The notes under the pieces are model-generated. The model was not told the origin of the DNA, made no database searches, and saw only the letters and a program-made list of their open reading frames with translations. From Anodontia alba (lineage: Eukaryota > Mollusca > Bivalvia > Lucinida > Lucinidae): a stretch of DNA of 64,000 bases. How positions within the stretch are numbered: the stretch's first letter is position 1; each line of letters begins with the position of its first letter. Positions 1 to 10,253 of this stretch are shown one piece after another. Made by a program: the position numbers and the translations under genes. The stretch covers positions 43,244,660 through 43,308,659 of the forward strand of contig OZ024824.1 in NCBI GenBank assembly GCA_964016985.1, given 5' to 3'.

Positions 1-330
1 TACATGAGCAGAACTCCATTTTCAATGAGTCCAATGATCCCAGAGAAAATGAAAATATAATCTGCACTATATTGATGTATGGGGAGACGTTCTACAGCTA
101 CCACACGGCACTTACACCAGCTGCATTAAAGTAAAATAAAAATCCAAAAGGTTGCCTTTGGAAACAGAGACCACATTACAGATAGAAAATGGGAGTCTCA
201 GTTTTATAGAGACTCACAAGCAGTAATGAATTTGCAACATTTCTTACACCCTCTAACATATACATGAGCAGATCTTCACTTTTAAAGATACCACAATACA
301 GTGGGACCAATGATCCCAAAGGAAATGAAA
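1..330. repeat. Dispersed repeat, tandem partial copies
   Basis: The stretch at 1-60 is echoed at 261-330 (shared TACATGAGCAGA and AAAATATAATCTGCACTAT). Much of 50-240 recurs diverged at about 30140-30370, sharing the AGTAAAGTAAAATAAAAA run and GTTGCCTTTGGAAACA. A fragment of the same unit may sit near 45860. No open reading frame or terminal inverted repeat is evident. It lies in the intron upstream of NUP37 exon A. Confidence 0.55.
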
Positions 331-607
331 ATATAATCTGCACTATGATTAAGACTTTGTAAAATTGATATGAGCTGCTCTCTTGCTTTGGCCTTGGTTT
401 TGGTAAGAAAAGCCAGAACTGGTTGCACTGATATCAGTATGATATGACTAGTTATAGTATCAGTTCTCACAATTATCACATGAGTTGACAGTGACCAAAT
501 CAACAAGTTTGCTGTATACCTTTGATGTGTTACAGCCACTTATTTTGCCCAGCACCCACTAGCATCCTTGTTAAAATGAAAATTATATAAATATTCTCTT
601 TTTACAG

Positions 608-793
608 ATTTTAGAGGGTCACACAGATTTTATCAACTCTTTGACCTATGATCCGGACACTGGGGACCAGTTGGCCAGTGTAGGTGATGATAAATGGTGT
701 AAAATCTGGGACAGAGATGGGAACCAGCAGTTCAGCTTTCCTTTAAGTTCCCCTGGTATGACAGTATGTTGGCACAGGGATGAACCATTGAAG
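608..793 (+). CDS. NUP37: NUP37 exon A
   Basis: The acceptor TTTACAG ends at 607 and the donor GTAGAT starts at 794. The exon is 62 codons in phase 0 and encodes the WD40 repeat with the GH and WD landmarks and the SPGMTVCWH segment. The stop-free frame continues briefly into the intron, which is read-through and not coding. Confidence 0.87.
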
Positions 794-3700
794 GTAGATT
801 TGAAGTTCTTTCATCATATCTCCAGATAAAAGGGGTTATCAGGAAAGTATTTTTCTTATTTCTTCTTGGACACATATGTTGTGGGTACTCATTAGAAGTG
901 GCTCTGCAAGGCACTTCTAAAGAGTACCCTCAACACAATGTCTTGTTTTTATGGAGAAATAAAAATATATTAAAATATATTTGTTGAAAAAAAGAGCCTT
1001 ATCTGGACCGATGCTTTTAATGGCTGTACTCATCTACCAGTTCCTGTACTGGAACAGTTCCCGTAATTTCTGTGATAACTCTAATCTTTGACATACTTTG
1101 AATATACTTATCACAGTAAGCAAGACATTCACCCATATCCTCCAACAGAAAATGATTTTGGTCCAGCAAGATTTACCTCACTTGTATTGTCTTTTCAGTT
1201 TGATGCAGCATATATTTTAAAAAAGCCGACCTTGGTGAGTCAGTTGGATGCGCATCCGACTGGTGATCAGGAGGTTGCGGGGCCAACCCACGTTGGGTCA
1301 ATAACAGTCTTCATGAAATATTTTCTACCCTTAGGCTGATTCAAGAAGGGCAGTTGTCAGTTTCTGGCGGAAGAATGTGCACAATACTGTTTAAACACTT
1401 GAGGGACTAAGCCTGCCCAGTAAAATGGAATTAGGTAAACTGACCACACTCAACATGACCCCAATGGGTTGACTGGGCAGTAAAACCTCAACACAAACAC
1501 AAATATTGTTAAAAATTGTGTGTGGTAGATTGCATATTTCATGTGCATCTTCTCTGTGCATGTTAATTTTTTCTAATAAGTTAATTAATGTCATTTTTTA
1601 AATTTTTTATCATCACAAGTAATGATCCACACATGAGTGGAAAATTTAGCATTTTATTTATTGTACTACATGTATTCAAATTTTACATTAAGAGAAATCT
1701 AGTGAGGTGACTAGGATGAAACCATATTTCAGACAATAAGCCCTGGGTCTAAGTACTGATCTGAAGATTTTGCTATCCTGTCCTATAAAAGTAAAATAGA
1801 TTTATCTAAATTAAAGAAATAGCTACCGTATATTTCCTTAGAAATAAAACTTAAGGGATTGGTACTGCAAAATGTGGGAAAGTGACTGTTAACCTTAGAG
1901 ATAAGACTTTAGAATTAGTACAGCTAAATGCAGGAAAGTGACACTTTACCTTCGAATTAAATGACGTCACACATTTTCAGGTTCTGGTAGCACAAAAGAA
2001 TGGTGTTATCAAAATCTTCAGTTTGACTGGTCACCAACAACTTATGTCCTTAGATTGTGGGCAGGTACCTTTGATGGAAGCTGACTGGAGTGTTGGTAAC
2101 AATGGGCTTCTGGTGGGGGCTGTGGCTGGCACAGACTGGTTTATGTTTGATGTTTCTGTATCAAGGTTAGTTTGGCACTACATAGCTCTAGATAAGATTC
2201 TTTTTTGAGTCAAAAAGTATTGATATTTTGTCTTATTTCACCAGAAAAACAGGCGGTGGGAACTCATTAAAAATGTCTGCAACATGTGCTTTTTGAGGAG
2301 AAAAATAAAGACGGATGTATCTGTATTCAGAAATTCCCGATATCTAGACAATTGTGGTACACAATATTGCAGTCCATGTTTAACATTAACAAGTTTACAT
2401 AATGTGTATCCCAAGTTCTCCCTATATTGTGAAAAAAAAAAGCAAAAAAGAAAAACAAAATTTTCTTTTAAACAAGGGCTTAGTTGTTCAAAACTAACAA
2501 TCTCATTAGTTGACATATCGTTAAAACTTCGATCATTAAATATTGCATATATGCTAATATTTTTGCTGAAAAATATGAGTAAAGCTACTAACATTTTTCT
2601 ACCTCTGGCATACGAAGTATGTCGAGGGGTATATAGTTTTTGACTGCGTCCGTCTGTCTGTTTGTCTGATCGTCCGTCCGTGTGTGCATCCGTACAAATG
2701 TTAACATTTTGCGTCAAAGTTTTGCGTGAATTTTTTTCCTTTTGCATATATTTTTAAAAGCTTACACTTTAGGATGTTGATGTGTGGTTAATGTTACTAC
2801 TAGATGATTACAGAATAGCTGACATCATTCGGCTGATGCTGCTAACCCAAGGTCAAGGTCACGGACTTAGAAAATAATGTGATGTTTACATCAAAGTTTT
2901 ATGTGAAGTGTTTGTCTTTTGCTTATAACTGCAGCCCTGATCAAAAACTTTTCATATTTGGTATAGGGGTACTTGGGAGGGTTCTCTTCCATTCTACATC
3001 TGTGGACCCCTGGGTCTTGCCCCGGGGTGGGGCTAGAGGTCAAAATTTAGGACACCTCCAATAAAGTAGTATGTTACAAACAACCTCTTATTAAAGAAGG
3101 ATGGGCATCAGACATGTTTATCACATCAATATTCAGTGTAATAAGGTCAAGGTCATTGTGACCTTATTTTCATGCTTCAGTAATTTTGACTTATATTTTG
3201 AAGCCGATTTCATTTATTAATGCCTCAGTAAAGTATAATGTTGCAGTTTGTTTATACAAACAACTTCTTAAAGAAGGATGGGCATCAGACATGTTTATCA
3301 CATCAACATTCAGTGTAATAAAGTCAAGGTCATTGTAATCATATTTTCATGCTCCAGCAATTTTGCCTTATATCTTGAAGACTATTTCATGGATTAATCT
3401 GATACTTGGAATATTGGTTCTGTGTGACACCAAGATTGGCAGCATAACAAATGTAGGTCACCTTGACCTATATTTCATGGTCCAGTAATTTTGCCGCATA
3501 TCTTGAATGTTAATTGATGTATGAACATCATTATTTGGGATTATGAATTAGTATGATCCAACAGTTGATCTAAAAGTAAATGTAGGTCATTATGATCTAT
3601 ATTTCATGGTCCAGTGATTTTATGTAACATTTTGAAGACAATTTGATGTATTACTATCATATTTTGGGATTATGTGACCTATATTTCATAGCCATGTGAT

Positions 3701-6700
3701 TTTGTCTCATATCTCGCACTGTTTGATACCTAAATATCATATTTACATATAATGACACAGTGTGACCCAAACTTTCACCTCAAAGTAAATATAAATCAGA
3801 TGACCTAAATTTCATGGTCTAGTGATTTTGCTTGATTATTTAATGGATTTCATAGTTGGTACAATGCATCTGTGTGACCATCAGATTAATTTCTCAAGTA
3901 TGTGTAGGTCAGTGACCTATATTTTATGGCCCAGCAAATTTGCTTCATGTCTTGAAGGCTTTTTACTCCAGGAAAGTTGTACTTGGGATGATAGATCCGT
4001 GTCACTCAGAGACTGACATTATAAACTATATCTTGCCTTATATCATTGTCATTAACTTTAAAATATTTTATAATTAAAAAATGGCGCCGGTCAGGGGTAT
4101 TCGTGACCCTCTGGGCACTTGGTCTAGTTTCAGCAAAAATACCTATGAATTAGATATTGTACTTAGTAGAATAGTTAACATTTTGACCACTAACAAGCTC
4201 ATTAAGCTCACAATGCTTTGAACAATGGGCCCAACTTTTCAGTCTTTTGTTCTTTCTGGCAACATTTTTACTGCATATATCTGTCCTAATGTGCTTAACC
4301 CTTGTGCTGCTGAATAAATTAAGATGCCACATCCATTTCTAATTTTCAGCCAATCAGATAATCAGATAATTGTTATACATTCACTTACTTAATGGCAAAT
4401 AGTGCAGATCCAGATCAGTTGGCTTCTTCAGATCTGGATCTACACTGTTTGCAAAGGCAGGGTATATCCGGGTTCAGCAGGACAAGGGTTAATAATCAAA
4501 AGCTTCCTTATTTATTCTTATTATATGGTGAAATTATCATGGCTTACATAGCTCTGGATAAGAGGGTTATCAAGATAAATGAGCCAGCGCATGACAAAAG
4601 CTACAATAAGACCTGTGTGACCAGCAAAGATTCAGATCAGCCTGTATAGCCAACCAGTATGCCAAGCTTTCTCGCTTATCCCTCTTTGGGAATCCTGGAG
4701 GCTGTAGAAGGCACATGCGATCAGAGAGGACACTGATCAGACTGCACAGATGGGCGGGATGATCAGAGTATTAGCTGGTCTCACAAGTCTTATTATAGGT
4801 TTTGTCATGCGCTGGCTCAAATATATTTATTTTGTTGCAAGCAGTGAAATCACTGTATATCTGAAATAAATAAAAATGATATTTTCACACAGTGAAAGGA
4901 TATGATATTTTCACTTGTGAAAAATAACATGGTCATGTTATTTTCACTCCTGGTTTCAAATTACTTTAGTTGCCTGAATTGTTTCCCAAACAGATGCCAG
5001 TCCCACGAAGGTTTTTTATGCCCCTGCCATTTTCAATGGGGGGGGGCATATAGTATCACCGCTGTCCGTACATCCGTCTGTCTGTCCCGTCTGTCCGTCC
5101 CGTACGTAACACTTTTGGTTTCTGTGCAATATCTTTTGAAAGGATAGGTGTATTGGATTGAAATTTTATACACAGGAATATAATCATCAAATGTAGGCCA
5201 AGTTCGATTTAGGGTAAAATCCACCAATTATTTTGGGAGTTATGGCCCTTTTCAACTTTGAAAAATTTTCAACTTTGAAAAATGGTTTCCGTGCGATATC
5301 TTTTGAAAGGATTTGTATATTAGATTGAAATTTTGTACACAGGTATATAATCATAAAATGTAGGTCAAGTTCGATTTAGAGTAAAATCCATCTATTATTT
5401 TGTGAGTTATGGCCCTTTTTCAACTTTGAAAAATGGTTTCCGTTCCATAACTTTTGAAGAGATTAGTGTATTGGATTCATATTTTATACACAAGCATATA
5501 ATTATAAAATATAGGTCAAGTTCGATTTAGGGTAAAATCTACCAATTATTTTTTGAGTTACCGCCCTTTATCAATGTTGAAAAATAGTTTAAAAAAGGTT
5601 TCCGTTCGATATCTTTTGAAAAGATTAGTGTATTGGATTCAAATTTTATACACAGGTATATAATCATAAAATGTAGGTCAAGTACGATTTAGGGTAAAAT
5701 CCACCAATTATTTTTGGAGTTATGGCCCTTTTTCAGCTTTGAAAAATGGTTTCCGTTCCATAACATTTGAAAAGATTAGTGAATTGGATTCATATTTTAT
5801 ACACAAGCATATAATTTTAAAATATAGGTCAATTTTGATTTAGGGTAACATCCACCAATTATTTTTGGAGTTATGTTCCTTTGTCAATGTTGTAAAATAG
5901 TTGAAAAATGGTTTCCGTGCGATATCTTTTGAAAAGATTAATGTATTGGATTCAAATTTTATGCACAGGCATATAATCATAAAATATATGTCAAATTGGA
6001 TTTAGGGTAAAATCCACCAATTATTTTTGGAGTTATGGCCCTTTTTCAACTTTGAAAAATGGTTTCCGTTCCATAACATTTGAAAAGATTAGTGAATTGG
6101 TTTCATATTTTATACACAAGCATATAATTATAAAATATAGGTCAGGTTTGATTTAGGGTAAAGTCCACCAATTATTTTGGAGTTACCGCCCTTTATCAAT
6201 ATTGAAAAATAGTTGAAAAATGGTTTCAGTTCGATATCTTTTGAAAAGATTAGTGTATTGGATTCAAATTTTATACACAGGTATATAATCATAAAATGTA
6301 TGTCAGGTTCGATTTTGGGTAAAATCCACCAATTATTTTTGGAGTTATGGCCCTTTTTCAGCTTTGAAAAATGGTTTCCGTTCCATAACTTTTGAAAGGA
6401 TTAGTGAATTGGATTCATATTTTATACACAAGCATATAATTATAAAATATAGGTCAAGTTTGATTTAGGGTAAAATCCACCAATTATATTTTGAGTTACA
6501 GCCCTTTTTCAATGTTGAAAAATAGTTTCAGTTTGATATCTTTTGAAAACATTAGTGTATTGAATTCAAATTTAACATACAGGTATATAATCATAAAATA
6601 GAGGTCAAGTTCCAAGTAGGGTAAAATCAACCCATTATTATGGGAGTTATGGCCCTTTTTCACCTTCAAAAGATGTTTTCCTTCTGATATTTTTTTTAAA

Positions 6701-9700
6701 AAAGATTGATTTGTCCCTTTTTTCAAATTCATTTTTTGCAAAATACCTGAGTGTGGTTGAGGATGGCTCTGGGCGGGAGCATCTGTGTCATACTGACACA
6801 TTTCTAGTTTTAACTCCTCTAAATTCTCTGTTTCTGAGCAAAACTGTTAAGTGTTGGTATGCATTTTCTTGATTAGAATGTAAGGAATAGTTTGGTACCA
6901 AGATTATTTTGATTTGCCGAAATGTTTGGTCTCCCCAGCGCTTCACATGTTAAGCACTGAATATCAACACCATGACGTTCATGCTTTGTTTGGTGATGTC
7001 AGTTATGATGTCAGAAGCTGGCATTGGTGTGTAAACAATAAAATAAAAAAGAAAATTTACCCTTTTTAGTGAATACCATAAAAATGTTCATCTTGTGTTT
7101 TAAAGACATTCAAATTTTCACTGATGGTGACCGTTTCATTACACTAGATAAAAATATTTATGTTATTCACAGTGAAGGAGTAAATATCCTATATTTCTCA
7201 ATCCTTCATGAAAACATATGTTATGGGTACTCATTAGAAGCATCCCATGTTTCTCATGAGTACCATAACAGCTCTTAGTATTAGGACAGATAGGCCTTTG
7301 CAAACAGTATAAACCCAGATCAGATGCCACAGAACCCGGGTTTGATTAGGGTCTACACTGTTTGCCATACATAGAGCAATACTTTTGACACATCAAGAGG
7401 TAGTAGAATCAGGGATGAGAATTTTCAGCAGATTAGCTGAATTCAGCGGTTTTGATTATTTTTTAGAAAAATAAAAATTTCTGATCATGACACAAGCTTT
7501 TGAAATATGGTATTTTTGTGGGAGGAGGGTAGGGGGTATGGACATTTTCAGTGGTTTTGTTGAATTACCATTCCCACCCCTGTAGAATGGACTATTTCAA
7601 ATTTTAGGACAAGTATGGTAAGTAGATAAGATGTCCCAGTACTTAGAGTAAATACAACACTCAGAACATAAGTTGTTAGGGAGAAATGGGAAAAAAATAC
7701 CAATATGTTTGGTTACAAATTTGGCTTATCTAGAGCTGTGATTAAGAAGTTTACATTTTACATAGATAGTTAATGTAATGCAAAAAGACAGCTCTTGATA
7801 AGATGCTTTTTTTCAGTCCAAAAGTATTGATATTTTTCTTATCTCTCCATAAAAACATACATTGTAGGTACTCAATAGAAGTGCCTCAGCGCTTCTATTG
7901 AGTACCTATGAGGGTCGTGCAAAAGTTCTGTCACTAATAGGCTTCCTTAGTTTTATCCCAGGTATATTTTAAAATGCTTCACTGTACTTGAATGGTGTAT
8001 TGAATAGCTAACGATACCTGTTTATTTTGTGCAAATTGCTTTCCAACTGACCAAGTTATTTCAAATTGAAATAGATGCAGTCATATACACTGACCAATTT
8101 ACTTGTTACTTTGGAACATGGACCAGAATGAAATTCTTAGCTATATTAAATGCCACATTAGGCTAAATATAGATTAAAAGCAGATATTTAATGAATTGTG
8201 TGGTATATATGGACCTCAGACCATTTCAATGCGCACAGATTTTAGGTGGATTAAAGCTTTTAACGCTGGGAAATTTTCTGTTGAAGATGATACCCGTTCT
8301 GGAAGGCCTAAAGCCTTTGTTACCAAGGCTAACATCGCTGCTGTAAAGATTGTGGTTCAACAGGATGTGCGATTGTCTGTCATAGATATAGCTATTTGTA
8401 CTGGCATATCAGAAGGCAGTGTGCAAACAATTCTGAAAAAGCGTTTGGACCTGAGAAAGGTTTGCGCTAGGTGGGCACCTCATTTGCTCACTGAGCAAAA
8501 GACACAACGCCTTAAATCTGCCTGGAAACTTTTGAAAACATACAAAGGCTGTAATAGTCAGGTTATTTCTAACTTTCTAACAGGTGATGAAACCTGGGTG
8601 TACATGTTTGAGCCACAAAGAAGGGCTGATAATAAGCAATGGAAGTGAAAAGATCAAAAACGCCCCCATGTATTGCCAATAGAACCATAAGTTCGAAAAA
8701 GATGTTGTATGCAGTTTTCTTTAATTCAAGTGGGCCAATCGTTCAAGTGTCTCGTCCATCTGGTTATACAGTCACTGGCCGATTCTACAAGAATTCTATA
8801 CTGAAGAAAGTGAAAGAGTTTTAGAATAAGAAACGACCAAGCAAAGAATAGTCAGGAGTCCACCTTTTACATGACAATGCCTCCTCTCGTAAGTGTGAGG
8901 TTGATAAGTCTTTTTTGGCTTCTGAAAAGGTGAAAGTTTTAAACCATCCACCTTATTCACCTGACCTGAGTCCCTGTGACTTCTTTTTATTTCCAAGGCT
9001 TAAGAAAATGCTTTCTGGAAATAAGTATATGTCTAGAAGTTCTCTTGCAGCGCTATTTATCAGTGTCTCCAACAGATACCAAAAGAAGACTATTTATCTG
9101 ATTTTCGTGACTGGGTAAAAAGGTTACAAAAATGTGTTTCAGTAAAGGGGGAATACTTTGAGGGTATGTAATAAAAATATGATTGATAAAATGTAGCACT
9201 GAAGTAAACGGAACCCAGTGACAAAAGTTTTTTACAGGATCCTCTTACAATGTATGTTTTTGTGGAGAAATAAGAAAAATATTTACCTGATGCCCACTTA
9301 TCTAGGCCTATTAAAAAGACAAAGACAACACTTCTAAGACAATTTGCAAATAATTTTCATTTACAATACTTTCCTCTTTCCTGTATATCTTAATTAGTTA
9401 AACCCAGTATTGGTGTCTTCAGTAGGTGTTTTTAACATGTATTCCTGTATTTTTCACGGGTATTCCAGTGTTTCCAACTTTCCATAGTATTCTGGTATTT
9501 CTGTAAGTTGTGTGGAGTTCTATTCATGAACCTTTGTAAGTAAAGTGGTTCCATGAAAACAGAGCCAGTCAAGCACATTGGAGCATGCCAAGGCCCAAAC
9601 ACATACATGTATGCTATATTAGCTGAGTGGGATGATGAACCTTTGGGGCCAATGGTGTATCACCTTTCATTCATTGATACCATAATAATCCTAGTTATTG

Positions 9701-10221
9701 GGTCAGGTTTTGTCATGACCTGGCACAAAACTTAATTACTATAACACAAATTTCTTTTGTTATACAGTAGGCCGGTAGAAAAAAGACAAATTCATCTGGA
9801 GGGAGCACGTCATTTCCGCTGGGCTAAATGTCATGATGCCCTTGTAGCAACAGTAGGCCGACCAGGACGACAAATAAAAGTTTTCAATACAAGACACCAG
9901 CAGGTACTATAGCTCTTATTTTTGTATAATGCTTACTTTTTGCATGCTGAATTTTTAATGTTAACAGATTTGGTATTAAAACATAGTAGGCTGAGTTTAA
10001 TCCTTTATAGCCTTGTAGTCCAAAACCAATACTTTTGCAATCAGTGTAGATCCAGATAAAACAGCTGTTTTTGCAGCAGTGGATGTTTCCAAGTACAGAG
10101 ATGGAAGAGTTTATCTCAGAAACTGAGGGTTGAAAGGATTAATTAGTATCTTGAATTTTAATGTGCAGTAAATATCCTGAATTGTTGTGTGTGTTTTTTT
10201 TTGTTGTTGTTGTTTTTTTTC

Positions 10222-10253
<32 letters not shown>

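Larger units (their letters stand above)
794..1980 (+). other. NUP37 intron A-B: foldback element and SINE
   Basis: The intron contains a foldback element at about 842-955 and a tRNA-type SINE at about 1225-1503. The remainder is AT-rich sequence in which I see no exon. Confidence 0.7.
7800..9290. mobile_element. Foldback MITE interrupted by a mariner
   Basis: The left arm (TTGATATTTTTCTTATC, CATACATTGTAGGTACTC, AATAGAAG) and right arm (CTTCTATTGAGTACCTA, then CAATGTATG, GGAGAAATAAGAAAAAT) rejoin perfectly if 7909-9245 plus one TA is removed. This dates the foldback element as older than the mariner. Confidence 0.8.

Noticed and set aside
2238..2747. 169-codon reverse-strand frame
   Set aside because: It overlaps the left MITE half and the Helitron-like start, with low-complexity composition and no domain I recognise.
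8196..8648. Long open frame read as an intact transposase gene
   Set aside because: The frame starts in the middle of the domain after an in-frame TAA at 8175 and ends at a premature TGA before the second catalytic Asp.
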